From Streptomyces violaceoruber (GTDB lineage Bacteria; Actinomycetota; Actinomycetes; Streptomycetales; Streptomycetaceae), in the NCBI GenBank assembly GCA_000720805.1, contig JODI01000034.1, positions 1 through 64,000 on the forward strand: a stretch of 64,000 nt of DNA. The letters are read 5' to 3'. Shown piece after piece: positions 19,162 to 27,832 of the stretch (position 1 is the stretch's first letter; each line of letters begins with the position of its first letter). A program made the translations under genes and the position numbers. Under the pieces are notes generated by a model. It searched no databases, had not been told where the DNA came from, and saw only the letters and a list, made by a program, of their open reading frames with translations.

Positions 19162-20049
19162 TTACTCCATCGTCGCCCTCCCCGTCAGCGCCGTCAGGCT
19201 GCTGCGTACCTGGTCGAGCTGGGCCCGTACGTCGTCCCACTGTTCCCCGTGCTCGCGCAGCACCCGTTCCGTCTCCCGGGCGATCCGCTCCTCCTCGACC
19301 CGGGCCGCCGCGAGCATCTCGGCCGCCCGCGCTCGCGCCTCCTCCTGCAGCCGCCGCGATCCCACCTCCGCGTCGGCGAACGCCTGCTTCGCCTCGGACA
19401 GCTCGGTCTCGGCCCGGGCCATCCGCTGCGCGTTCCGCGCGTCCAGCGCTGCCGCCCTCTCCTCCGCCTCCTGCTCCGCCAGGGCCCACCGTTCGGCGTG
19501 CTCCTCGGCCTGGTCGGTGAGCATCCCGGTGGTGCGCTGACGTACCTCGCGCAACGGTGCGAGCGCCTCTCCGCGCCCCTCCTTCACCTCGCGCCGGGCG
19601 CCGATGCGGATCTCGTCGGCCTCGGCGCGCGCCGCGAGCAGTCGCTGCCGGGCGTGTTCCTCGGCCTCGGCGCGTACGGCGTCGGCGTCCGCCTGTGCGG
19701 CCTCGCGCACGCCGTCCGCACGCGCCCGCGCCTCCTCCACAAGGCGCTGCGCCTTCTGCCGCGCGCCGTCCCGCACGGCCCGCGCCTCCTCCTGCCCGAG
19801 CTCGAACAGCCGCCGCGCCCCCTCCCCGAGGGCCTCGTACGTCTGCGGGGCAAGCGCCGCCACCGCCTCCCGCATCCGGGCCGCCTCCGCCTCCATCTCC
19901 TTGGCCAGCACGGTCAGCCGGGCGGCCCGCTCCCAGGCCGCGTCCCGGTCCCGGGAGAGGGCACGCGCGTACGCGTCGACCTGTTCGGGACGGTAGCCGC
20001 GCCCTCGTACGGCCACGAACCCATGTGGCGACATCGATGCGCTGCTCAT
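19162..20049 (-). CDS. DivIVA-like coiled-coil protein (often called cellulose-binding protein)
   Basis: 295 residues, nearly all Ala/Glu/Arg heptads. The N-terminus (MSSASMSPHGFVAVRGRGYR, then PEQVDAYARALSRDRD) resembles the DivIVA/Wag31 membrane-binding lead-in, and residues 35-285 are a long coiled coil. Streptomyces has several such cytoskeletal-type proteins (Scy, FilP, DivIVA) that organise polar growth; the common label cellulose-binding protein is not supported by any domain here. The start at 20049 is chosen by homology; longer frames start in non-homologous sequence. Structural role is inference. Confidence 0.8.
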   Translation of the reverse strand: MSSASMSPHGFVAVRGRGYRPEQVDAYARALSRDRDAAWERAARLTVLAKEMEAEAARMREAVAALAPQTYEALGEGARRLFELGQEEARAVRDGARQKAQRLVEEARARADGVREAAQADADAVRAEAEEHARQRLLAARAEADEIRIGARREVKEGRGEALAPLREVRQRTTGMLTDQAEEHAERWALAEQEAEERAAALDARNAQRMARAETELSEAKQAFADAEVGSRRLQEEARARAAEMLAAARVEEERIARETERVLREHGEQWDDVRAQLDQVRSSLTALTGRATME

Positions 20050-20191
20050 CCTGGAGCCCCTCTCCGCCGAACGGATGCGACATGATGATTTCGCGCACAT
20101 CTTGATGTATCGGACGTAAGTGCTCATAACTTGACACTCCGGGCGCGGGTCACGGCCCTGTCCGCGCGCAAGGAGCCTCACCGCACGCGGA

Positions 20192-20227
20192 AGGGCCGGA
20201 CCCGGTCTCGCGACCGGGTCCGGCCCT
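20192..20227. terminator. Perfect 16-bp hairpin terminating the SUKH operon
   Basis: AGGGCCGGACCCGGTC (20192-20207) pairs with GACCGGGTCCGGCCCT (20212-20227) around TCGC. It sits 45 bases past the stop of the 1016-residue gene, which reads leftwards. Confidence 0.85.
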
Positions 20228-20272
20228 CTCTCACGCGTGGCGCGTCAGGTGTGGGACATCAGGGGCGGGGCG

Positions 20273-23200
20273 TCACAACAACCCGTCCCACATCTGCTCC
20301 AGCAGCACCGACCACCAGCTCTCCGGCGAACCGAGCGCCGCCGGATCGAGGGAGGCCAACTGGACCTGGAAGTCCACGGTCCACCGGCCGGCCTGCTCCT
20401 GGTTCAGCCCGAACCGGAGCCGCCACATCCGGCCCAGCAGCGCCAGGCACCGCTGGAACTCGGGCAGCCCCGTGTTCACGAACTGCGGCGGTACGGACCC
20501 GCCGCCCGGCCCCGCCTCCACCGGCACCGCCACGATGTTCGCGGTGCCGTACTGCACACAGACCGCCTTGCCGAAATCGCTGCCCATGACGAGGTACGAG
20601 CCCGCGTCCGGAGCCGGCTGCACCCCGCGCTCGGCCGCCAGTTCCGCCAGCGTCGGCACGGGCCGTCCCGGCTGGGCCTGCGCCCAGAAGAACGGGCCCA
20701 TGTCCATCGGCAGCCCCGCCACCACCAGCGAGTGCGCCACCACCGGCGGCACGCCCTGCCGGGACACCGCCGCCTGCTCGAACCGGAAGATCCCCGGCCC
20801 GAAGGCGCCCGCCAGCTCCTGCGCCACGCCCTCCGGCGGGATCGGCGGCGCGGGCTGCACCTGCGGGAGCGGCGCCCGTACCGGAGCGGGCCGGGCGGGA
20901 CCGTCCGCCACCTGGTGCAACTCGCCCTGGTGCGCGAGCAGTTGGTGCATGCCCTGTTGCCGGCTCGCATGATCCGTGCCGTACGGGGCGATGCTCGCGA
21001 TGCGGGCCTGCGGCCACTGCTCCCGGATCATCCGCGCACAGTACGCGCCCGGCAGCTCACACGACTCCAACTCCGTGTGCAGCTCCAGGACCTGGTCCGG
21101 CGGCACGTTCATCGCCCGCAGCTCGTGGAAGATCTGCCACTCCGGGTGCGGCGTCCCCGGTGCCGAACGCCGGATCAGCTGCTGCTCCGACCCGTCCTGC
21201 GCGCGGTAGCGCAACACGGCCTGATAGCCGGGGCCGACGGTCGGCTGCCCCTGCTGCGGATAGCCGTACGAGGGCTGCCGCGCCGCACCGGGCGGGGGAG
21301 GCGGGGGCATGGCGCCCGGCGGCGGCATGGCCCCGGGCGGCGGCATGGCCCCGGGCGGCGGGGGCGGCGGCATGGTGCCCGGAGGCGGCATCGCCGCGCC
21401 GGGAGGCATGGCTCCGGGCGGAGGCATCGTGCCGGGAGGCACGGCGCCAGGAGGCATCGGCTGCGGCGGGGCCGGGGGTGCGGCGGCGCCCCGGGGCATG
21501 CCGGGGGCGCCCGGGGCGCCTGGAGCCCCGGGGGGTGACGGGGGCGGGGGCGTGCCGGGGGCGCCCCCGGTGGGGGGCGCGGACAGCACGGTCTCCGCAC
21601 GGTGGGCGGCCCCGCGCGCGCCGCCGGATGAGCCCTGGGCGCCAGGGTCGCCGGGGGCGCCCGGCATCCCCGGAGCAGCAGGAGGCTGAGGCGTACCCGG
21701 GGCACCAGGAGGACCCGGTGGGTGCGGCGTACCGGGTGCGCCGGGGGCACCCGGCGGCTGCGGCGCGCCCGCACCGGGGGCCGGCCGCCCAGGATCGGCA
21801 AGCACCGTGGCGGCGTGGTGGACACCGCCCGGAGGCGTACCACCGGGCGCCCCCGGAACACCGGGCGACTTCGGCGCACCGGGCGGGTTCGGCGGGCCGG
21901 GCGGCTTCGGCGCACCCGGAGCCTGCGGCCCGCCCGCGGCGGAGGGAGCCCCCGGCCCGGCGTCCGGCCCGTCAGGTCCGCCGGGTCCGGACGCCGACAC
22001 GAACTGCGTCGGCACGTACCCACCCGCCGCAGGCCCCGACGGCCCAGCCGGACCCGGCGTGCCGGCCGGTCGCGCTCCCGGTGTACCCGGGGCGCCCGGC
22101 GGAGGTGGCGGATTCGCACCCGCGCCCCGTGCGCGACGCGACGGCGGCTCCGCCTTGCTCGTCGCGGCGTCGGCGATGTCCGCGGCGTTCGGCGCCGGCG
22201 ACCGGCCCGGACCACCGGCCCCGGCGGCAGGAGGCTGCGGCGCCCCGCCCGCCGCCCCCTGCGGATACCCGTACGAAGGCGGCGCAGGCGGTGTCCCGGG
22301 TGCGCCGGCACCACCGGGCCCCTGCGGATAGCCGTAGGAGGACCCACCCGGCGCAGACGGAGGCGTGACACCGGCCCCGGCACCACCCTGACCGTGCGGA
22401 TAGCCGTACGACGACCCGCCCGGCGCACCGCCCCGCGGGCCCGGCGTGTTCGGATCGTCCGCCGCCGGAGCGACCGAGGTCCGCGGGAGTTGGCTCCCGC
22501 CCGACATCAGGGCCGTCTTGGCGTCCGGCGGTGCCGTGGGCGGCCGGGCCTCGTCGTCGGAACCGCTCAGCGGCGGCGCGAACACCGTCGCCGGCAGCGG
22601 TACGGAACGGTCCTCACCGGCATCCGCGTTGGTGTCCGTCCCGGCCCACGGCGTCGCCCCCGGCGGCACACTCGGCACCCCGGGCCCACCGGACGGCCCC
22701 TCGGCCGACCCACCAGAAGCGTCTGAAGCGGCAGGAGCCGCACCCGCCCCCACACCCCCGGGCCCGGCCTGCGTCTGGGGAAGCGCCCCCGCCCCGCCGA
22801 CCGAAGCGGACCCAGGAGCCGGAGCCGAACCCGACACAGCACCCGAACCCGAGCCGACGCCGGAACCCGACCCCGACGCGGACTCAGCCGGACCCGACCC
22901 CGAGGCGGCCGAAGCCGAAGCGCCGGCCCCCGCCCCCCGCCGATCCGGAATCCCCAACTTGTCCGCCGCCTCCTGCAACCACTCCGGCGGACTCAACAAG
23001 AACGACGTCTGATTCAGGTCCACCCGAACCGCAGGCGCCGGCACCGCGTCGGCGACGACGTCCGCCCGGCCGTACTCCTCCTCGTACCGGCGGACCACCT
23101 CCCCCACCGGCAGCGCGGGCCACAACGTGGCCTCCCCGCTGTCCCGGGCGATCACCAGCCGCTGCGCACCCCCGTCCGAACGCGGCCCGTCCGCCCGGTC

Positions 23201-23323
23201 CTCCGCCCACACCACGAACCCGAGTCCGAACTCCCGCACCCGCACCTCACGATGCTGGTACGACGGCACATCGCCGTTGATCCACTCCTCCGCGCGCTCC
23301 TGCGCCTGCGCGAACGTCACCAT
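20273..23323 (-). CDS. Imm35-like / Pro-rich / deaminase-like / SUKH-4 fusion protein
   Basis: 1016 residues with no signal peptide. Residues 1-90 (MVTFAQAQERAEEWINGD ... YEEEYG) look like immunity family Imm35/YrhB. Residues about 130-690 are a low-complexity Pro/Gly/Ala region, in places collagen-like (GAPGAPGTP). Residues 705-790 contain H726-P-E728 and, 27 residues later, C755-ELPGAY-C762, a HxE...C...C set that fits the zinc-dependent deaminase fold with a C-x6-C spacing. Residues about 830-1016 match SUKH-4 (PF14435), ending SWWSVLLEQMWDGLL. It follows the WHH/SUKH gene by 7 bases, so the two are an operon. SUKH proteins are known immunity factors against nuclease and deaminase toxins; the role of this fusion is unknown. 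Confidence 0.82.
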   Translation of the reverse strand: MVTFAQAQERAEEWINGDVPSYQHREVRVREFGLGFVVWAEDRADGPRSDGGAQRLVIARDSGEATLWPALPVGEVVRRYEEEYGRADVVADAVPAPAVRVDLNQTSFLLSPPEWLQEAADKLGIPDRRGAGAGASASAASGSGPAESASGSGSGVGSGSGAVSGSAPAPGSASVGGAGALPQTQAGPGGVGAGAAPAASDASGGSAEGPSGGPGVPSVPPGATPWAGTDTNADAGEDRSVPLPATVFAPPLSGSDDEARPPTAPPDAKTALMSGGSQLPRTSVAPAADDPNTPGPRGGAPGGSSYGYPHGQGGAGAGVTPPSAPGGSSYGYPQGPGGAGAPGTPPAPPSYGYPQGAAGGAPQPPAAGAGGPGRSPAPNAADIADAATSKAEPPSRRARGAGANPPPPPGAPGTPGARPAGTPGPAGPSGPAAGGYVPTQFVSASGPGGPDGPDAGPGAPSAAGGPQAPGAPKPPGPPNPPGAPKSPGVPGAPGGTPPGGVHHAATVLADPGRPAPGAGAPQPPGAPGAPGTPHPPGPPGAPGTPQPPAAPGMPGAPGDPGAQGSSGGARGAAHRAETVLSAPPTGGAPGTPPPPSPPGAPGAPGAPGMPRGAAAPPAPPQPMPPGAVPPGTMPPPGAMPPGAAMPPPGTMPPPPPPGAMPPPGAMPPPGAMPPPPPPGAARQPSYGYPQQGQPTVGPGYQAVLRYRAQDGSEQQLIRRSAPGTPHPEWQIFHELRAMNVPPDQVLELHTELESCELPGAYCARMIREQWPQARIASIAPYGTDHASRQQGMHQLLAHQGELHQVADGPARPAPVRAPLPQVQPAPPIPPEGVAQELAGAFGPGIFRFEQAAVSRQGVPPVVAHSLVVAGLPMDMGPFFWAQAQPGRPVPTLAELAAERGVQPAPDAGSYLVMGSDFGKAVCVQYGTANIVAVPVEAGPGGGSVPPQFVNTGLPEFQRCLALLGRMWRLRFGLNQEQAGRWTVDFQVQLASLDPAALGSPESWWSVLLEQMWDGLL

Positions 23324-23330
23324 CGCCGAC

Positions 23331-24350
23331 TCACTCCCCCACGGAAGACACGGGAACGGACCGCGCGAACCCGCCGTCCACCATCAGGTTCGCCACGGTC
23401 TCCAACTCCGGCGGATTGCCCGCGAGCCGCGACAGGAAGACGTCGAAGTCCTCACCGCACGGCAACAGCAGCCGCTCCACCCGCTCCGGCGGCGACCACG
23501 ACGGATCCACGTCCCGCGCGTCGTCGTACGCGCAGAACCACACCGAACCGATCCGCTCGCCCTTCACCTTCACGGCCAGCAGACCGCCCTGCACGAACCC
23601 GACCCCCAGATAGTCCTTGGTCAGATGGTCACGCAGACACTTGTTCACGTACACCAGATCGTTGACCGCCGCCTCGTCCCGCACCGTGAAGAACGGCTGG
23701 TCCACCAGCAGCCCCAACTCCGCGTCCAACGCCGCGCCCACCGGCGCACACCCGCCCGCCGCCTTCAGGAACGACCGGTACGCACCCGGCAGCCGGTACC
23801 CGAGGTCCTCCTCGACCCCCTGCACCTGCGCCTCCGTCACCGCCACACCCGACTTCGGCAGCCCCACATGCACCGGACGCGTCTCCTGCAACGGCCGCGT
23901 GCCCCGCTTGCCCTGGTCCACCACCGACGTCGCGATACCGCCGTGATGCCGCAACAACGCCTTCACCTCGACCGGAACCAACTCCAGCCGCCGGCCACCG
24001 ACCACGTGATGCCACGTCCAGCCATGCGGCGTCGCCACCGCCGGCACCGTGTCCCACAACTCGTGCCCCGTCGCCGACAACGCCGCGTTCGCCGACACAT
24101 AGTCCGTCAGCCGCAACTCGTCGACCCCGAAACCCTCCGGCGGCTCCGCGATCTCCACCGCCGCCCGCGCATACGCCGAGAAGTCGGGATAACCACGCTC
24201 ATCCACCCGAACCCCTCTCGGGTGACGGGCCGCCCGGACCGGATCCGGGAAATGCACGACCTGCCCGGCGTACGCCGCGTTCGGCGGCACGCCCTGTCCC
24301 CCGGCCTGACGGCCGGGAGGCGCCCCCAGCCCGAGCCGACCTGTCGTCAT
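23331..24350 (-). CDS. WHH-nuclease-like domain fused to SUKH (SMI1/KNR4) domain
   Basis: 339 residues from ATG 24350, preceded by AGGGGGC at about 8 bases. Residues 50-130 (YPDFSAYARAAVEI ... TPHGWTWHHVVGGRR ... LELVPVEVKALLRHHGG) match the WHH group of HNH/endonuclease VII toxins, with W113-H114-H115; the residue that is usually the next His in LVPxxxH appears to be Lys here. Residues about 165-330 are an SMI1/KNR4 (SUKH-1-like) domain: VEEDLGYRLPGAYRSFLKAA is the helix-1 signature, with CAYDDARDVDPSW later. Toxin and immunity modules are thus one polypeptide without export signal. First gene of the leftward operon. Confidence 0.8.
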   Translation of the reverse strand: MTTGRLGLGAPPGRQAGGQGVPPNAAYAGQVVHFPDPVRAARHPRGVRVDERGYPDFSAYARAAVEIAEPPEGFGVDELRLTDYVSANAALSATGHELWDTVPAVATPHGWTWHHVVGGRRLELVPVEVKALLRHHGGIATSVVDQGKRGTRPLQETRPVHVGLPKSGVAVTEAQVQGVEEDLGYRLPGAYRSFLKAAGGCAPVGAALDAELGLLVDQPFFTVRDEAAVNDLVYVNKCLRDHLTKDYLGVGFVQGGLLAVKVKGERIGSVWFCAYDDARDVDPSWSPPERVERLLLPCGEDFDVFLSRLAGNPPELETVANLMVDGGFARSVPVSSVGE

Positions 24351-24712
24351 GGCGGTTGCCCCCTGCGGCACTCTGTACGACCCGTAGTGACCGACTCCGC
24401 GCCACTACGCCCCGTATCGACTGTCTCGTCCGTCACGACGTCCGTCTCGACCACGTCTCGACGCCCGCCCCGACTTCTGTCCACTTCACTCCACGCACCG
24501 ACCGCGTGGATCGCGGTGCCGACAGCCTATGCGGTACGACGAACCCGGTCACCGGGCACCGGTCAGCACCCGTCCGCTTCCGTGACCCGCCGTCACCCCA
24601 CCGTGACAGCCTGCCCGAACACGGGCGTGTCGCACCGCCCCAGCTTCCGCAGCAGCCCCGCCATTTGGCAGTCTGTCTCCGCCGGGGGGATGCTCGCGAG
24701 GGGATGACGATC
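24351..24712. other. Divergent promoter region of the two SUKH transcription units
   Basis: No gene is supported in these 362 bases. Both the WHH/SUKH gene (leftward) and the YwqJ-like gene (rightward) begin here. Repeated CGTGAC/GTCAC words occur at 24578-24607, a possible shared operator. Confidence 0.4.
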
Positions 24713-25240
24713 ATGAACGCCACGCAGACGGGACCGCACCCAGGACCGCGACCGGGCACGTCCGGCGACCCCCGCATCGGCTGGAGCAGCACCGACGCCC
24801 CGCACGCCCCCACCCTGCGCCACCGCCGCGACGGCATACTCCCCACCATCGCCGCCGCCCTCTCCGTCCGCGGTGCCACCCTCACCGGCACCGCCGCCCG
24901 CGGCGACCAGCCTCCCGCCCTGCACCCCCTCGTCCAGGACTTCCTCGACACCCTCCCCAGCGGACAACGCGACCGCTTCACCGGCCGCTGCGCCGAAGCC
25001 CTGCTGATATCCCGCCACGTCGCCGCCGTGGACGCCGCCCGCACCAAACGCGCCGCCCGCAAACCCCTGACCAACGGCGAAGCCCGAAGATCCCTCAAGC
25101 AGGCCAAACTCACCGCCCGCCACATCCGCGAGGACGGCGACCCCCTCCACGGCACCTTCGCCGCCCCCTGCCGAGCCTGCACCGCGCTCAGCGCCCACTT
25201 CGGAGTCCGCATCGTCGACTCCACGACAACCGACGGCTGA
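24713..25240 (+). CDS. YwqJ-related putative nucleic-acid/nucleotide deaminase
   Basis: 175 residues. ATG 24713 is chosen because GAGGGG (24698-24703) is 9 bases away; the ATG at 24704 abuts it. The deaminase zinc site is visible: C93-A-E95 in the helix GRCAEALLIS, and P-C153-RA-C156 in APCRACTALSAHFG. So the ligand set is CxE plus PCxxC, with Cys in place of the usual His. The strand and helix order fits the YwqJ-like toxin deaminases described in polymorphic toxin systems. There is no signal or delivery domain. Its target is unknown. Followed by a SUKH-3 gene after a five-copy repeat. Confidence 0.82.
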   Translation: MNATQTGPHPGPRPGTSGDPRIGWSSTDAPHAPTLRHRRDGILPTIAAALSVRGATLTGTAARGDQPPALHPLVQDFLDTLPSGQRDRFTGRCAEALLISRHVAAVDAARTKRAARKPLTNGEARRSLKQAKLTARHIREDGDPLHGTFAAPCRACTALSAHFGVRIVDSTTTDG

Positions 25241-25264
25241 ACGCCCCACCCCCTCCCCCACGTA

Positions 25265-25354
25265 CCCCCGAACGATCACGCACCCCCGAGCAGCCACGCA
25301 CCACCGAACGACTACGCACCACCGAACGACCGCGCACCACCGAACGACCTCCAC
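25265..25354. repeat. Five tandem copies of an 18-bp unit
   Basis: Units start at 25265, 25283, 25301, 25319 and 25337. The consensus is CCACCGAACGACYRCGCA; the first two copies begin CCCCCG. The array fills the gap between the deaminase stop and the SUKH-3 ribosome site. Confidence 0.88.
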
Positions 25355-25367
25355 GAACGAAGGGCAG

Positions 25368-25859
25368 ATGCACCCCGACCGCACCACCACCCGCTTCGCC
25401 GTACCCGTCGACGCCGCCCTGCGCGCCGCCGGCTGGCAACCCGGACGCTGGGACATAAAACAAGCCGAGATCTGGGCCGACGCCCTGCGCGACCACACCT
25501 CACCCGCCGGACACCGGCACGCCGTCTTCCCCGCCGCCGTCGAAGCCTGGGCCGAATTCGGCGGACTCCACATCACCCCCACCGGCCCCGGCCGCCAGAT
25601 CGCCCCCGCCGCCCTCCACCTCGACCCGCTGCACGGCCTCCACATGGCCCGCACCCTCGGCGACCTCGGCCGCGCCCTCGACACCGAGGTCTGCCCCCTC
25701 GGCGCCGAAACCGACGCCCAGGCCCTCCTCGCCATCGACACCGAAGGCCGCGTCTACACCCTCGACCACACCGGCGACTGGTACCTCGGCCCCGACCTCG
25801 ACCGCGCCCTCACCACCCTCGTCTCCGGCACCGAACCCACCCGCCTCAGCGCGAGCTGA
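25368..25859 (+). CDS. SUKH-3 domain immunity-like protein
   Basis: 163 residues matching the SUKH-3 family (PF14433): RTTTRFAVPVDAALRAAGW, then RHAVFPAAVEAWAEFGGL, and the late GRVYTLDHTGDWYLGPDLD. In these families the protein typically neutralises a nucleic-acid-targeting toxin encoded next to it, here the YwqJ-like deaminase 128 bases upstream in the same direction. ATG 25368 follows GAAGGG at only 3 bases. Immunity role is inference from domain and position. Confidence 0.82.
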   Translation: MHPDRTTTRFAVPVDAALRAAGWQPGRWDIKQAEIWADALRDHTSPAGHRHAVFPAAVEAWAEFGGLHITPTGPGRQIAPAALHLDPLHGLHMARTLGDLGRALDTEVCPLGAETDAQALLAIDTEGRVYTLDHTGDWYLGPDLDRALTTLVSGTEPTRLSAS

Positions 25860-25925
25860 AGCCCCCAGCCGCACAGAACCAGAGCCGAGAGCCGGGAGCA
25901 GAGCGGGAACAACGACGCACCGGCC

Positions 25926-27236
25926 CTACGACGCCGGAATCACCGCCGACACCCGAAAACCCCCCGCCTCCGTCGGCCCCGACACAAACACCCCGCCCAG
26001 CGCCAGGACCCGCTCCCTCATCCCCACCAGGCCATTGCCCCCCGACGGCAACCGCGCCGACGCCGCCGACACCTCACCCGGCGGCTCGTTCTCCACCTGC
26101 ATCGCGACCTCCGCCCCCCGATGCGCCAACCGCACACGCGTCTTCGCACCCGCCGCATGCTTGTGGACGTTCGTCAACGCCTCCTGCACCACCCGGAACG
26201 CCGTCTGCTCGATCTCCGCCGCATACCCCCGCGACTCCCCCTCCACCGACAGCTCCACCACCATCCCGGCCGCCGCCGACTGCCCCACCAGCACATCCAG
26301 ATCCGACAGACACGGCCCGTCCGCCGCACCCCCGTCATCCACCGCCCGCGAAGCCGCCGCCGCGGCCGCCACACCCACCGCCGCCAACGGCACACTCTCC
26401 CGCCGCGCCGACCCCGGCTCACCACTGCGCAGCACCCCGAGCATCTCCCGCAACTCGGTCAACGCCTGCCGCCCCATGTCCCCCACCAGCGCGGCGTTCC
26501 TCACCGCCTTCTCGGGATCCTTCCGCGCGACCGCCTGCAACGCCGCCGCATGCACCACCATCAGACTCACCCGATGCGCGACGACGTCATGCATCTCCCG
26601 GGCGATCCGCGTCCGCTCCTCGCCCCGCGCCCACTCGGCCCGCTCCTCCGCACGCTCCGCCAGCAGCTGAAGCTCCCGCTCCAGACTGTCCGCCCGCTCC
26701 CGCAAACTCTCCATCAACCGCCGCCGCGCCCCCACATACAGCCCCAGCAGCAACGGCGGCGCGGTCAGCCCCAACGACGTCGTGATCGACGCGAACGGGA
26801 CGAACCAGTCACCCAGCGTCAGCTCCCCCCGCGCCATGCTCTGCCGCACCCGCACAAACGTCACGATCAACGTCCCCACCAGCGACATCCCCGCCAGCGA
26901 ACCGATGATCCGACGCGGCAACTCCGACGCGGCCAGCGTGTACAGGCCGACGATGCCCATCAGAAAGCCCATCTGGGCAGGCGTGATCGCGATCGACACC
27001 AGCACCACGGCGATCGGCCACCGACGCCGCAACACCAGCACCGAGCCGGCCAGTAACCCGAACACGAGCCCCGCGCCGAGCGGAATCCCCGCGTCCCGCG
27101 CGAACGGAACCCCCTCCACGGCACACTCCACCGCGGACACCACAGCCAGACCGACGTCCAGCACCGCACTGCGCCTCCGCGCCCACCACCACGGCCCTTC
27201 CGCAGCCGTCGCGTGGTGTTCCCCCGTCGTGGTCAT
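25926..27236 (-). CDS. Orphan two-component sensor histidine kinase (HisKA_3, NarL-type)
   Basis: 436 residues. Five to six membrane helices occupy residues 25-175, followed by a short coiled coil. The H-box is REMHDVVAHRVSLMVVHA (His near residue 215) of the HisKA_3 type that pairs with LuxR-family regulators. The N-box of the HATPase is QEALTNVHKHA and the G-box includes GNGLVGMRERV. No response regulator is adjacent. GGAGGG lies only 2 bases before the ATG at 27236, so the true start may be slightly downstream. Stimulus unknown. Confidence 0.88.
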   Translation of the reverse strand: MTTTGEHHATAAEGPWWWARRRSAVLDVGLAVVSAVECAVEGVPFARDAGIPLGAGLVFGLLAGSVLVLRRRWPIAVVLVSIAITPAQMGFLMGIVGLYTLAASELPRRIIGSLAGMSLVGTLIVTFVRVRQSMARGELTLGDWFVPFASITTSLGLTAPPLLLGLYVGARRRLMESLRERADSLERELQLLAERAEERAEWARGEERTRIAREMHDVVAHRVSLMVVHAAALQAVARKDPEKAVRNAALVGDMGRQALTELREMLGVLRSGEPGSARRESVPLAAVGVAAAAAASRAVDDGGAADGPCLSDLDVLVGQSAAAGMVVELSVEGESRGYAAEIEQTAFRVVQEALTNVHKHAAGAKTRVRLAHRGAEVAMQVENEPPGEVSAASARLPSGGNGLVGMRERVLALGGVFVSGPTEAGGFRVSAVIPAS

Positions 27237-27398
27237 GCCCTCCAGCCTACGGTCGCCGGGCGCCCCTTTTCCGGTGAGTTTCCGTGACTGGCCTACACCA
27301 CAGTCCGTAACCGAACGGAAGCGAAACCAACCGATATCCCTCGAACTGCTGAACCAGCCCCTGTTCGACCCCGGAAGATCGCATTCCGCCCGGACGGT

Positions 27399-27733
27399 AT
27401 GCCTATGGCACATCCACAAGGCAAGTACGCGGATTTCGAGGGGCTGCGGGAGCGGGCGGTGGCACAGGTGGAGCTGGGGTGCTCGAAGAGTTCGAATCTA
27501 CGCACGCCGGGAGTACGTCCTCTTCGTCGACAGCGACCCCGGCGTGATCCAGCCGGTCCTTCGAGAAGGACCCGGACACCATGGGCCCTAACCCCAAGAC
27601 CGTCCGCAAGAACCTGGGCGATGGTTGTCGAGGCTGCCTCGTGATCCGCGTATCGCAGAGCGCCGAGCCGTACCGTCGCATCGCGGGGTGGTGGTCTGGC
27701 ATGGTGGTGGAGGCCAGGCGGCGAACCGCGTAG
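27399..27733 (+). pseudogene. Decayed regulator-like gene (frameshifted remnant)
   Basis: Three frames together resemble a family of Streptomyces hypothetical proteins. From ATG 27399 comes MAHPQGKYADFEGLRERAVA, a helix-turn-helix-like opening; another frame near 27505 reads REYVLFVDSDPGVI and ends at 27589-27591; a third reads PNPKTVRKNLGDG and GCLVIRVSQSAE and stops with TAG at 27731-27733. No single frame covers the whole. The pieces are in the expected order, so this is a gene broken by at least two frameshifts. The family assignment is from memory and uncertain. Confidence 0.6.
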
Positions 27734-27747
27734 GCTGCCCTGAGTGA

Positions 27748-27822
27748 TCCCCCGTGGTGTAATCGGCAACACACATTACTTTGGATAATGTATTTCAGGT
27801 TCGAGTCCTGGCGGGGGAGCCA
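27748..27822 (+). tRNA. tRNA-Gln (anticodon TTG)
   Basis: The cloverleaf folds completely: acceptor TCCCCCG with CGGGGGA, D stem GTGT/ACAC, anticodon stem CATTA/TAATG around loop CTTTGGA (anticodon TTG at 27781-27783), and T arm TCAGG-TTCGAGT-CCTGG. The CCA end is encoded. It reads CAA and CAG-type glutamine codons depending on modification. Confidence 0.95.
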
Positions 27823-27832
27823 TCCTCGGTTC

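Noticed and set aside
21160..22726. Several long frames opposite the Pro-rich part of the 1016-residue protein
   Set aside because: Low-complexity GC-rich DNA leaves most frames open; only the minus-strand frame connects to recognisable domains.
19023..25354. CRISPR array
   Set aside because: The 16-bp and 18-bp repeats are contiguous with no spacers, and there are no cas genes.
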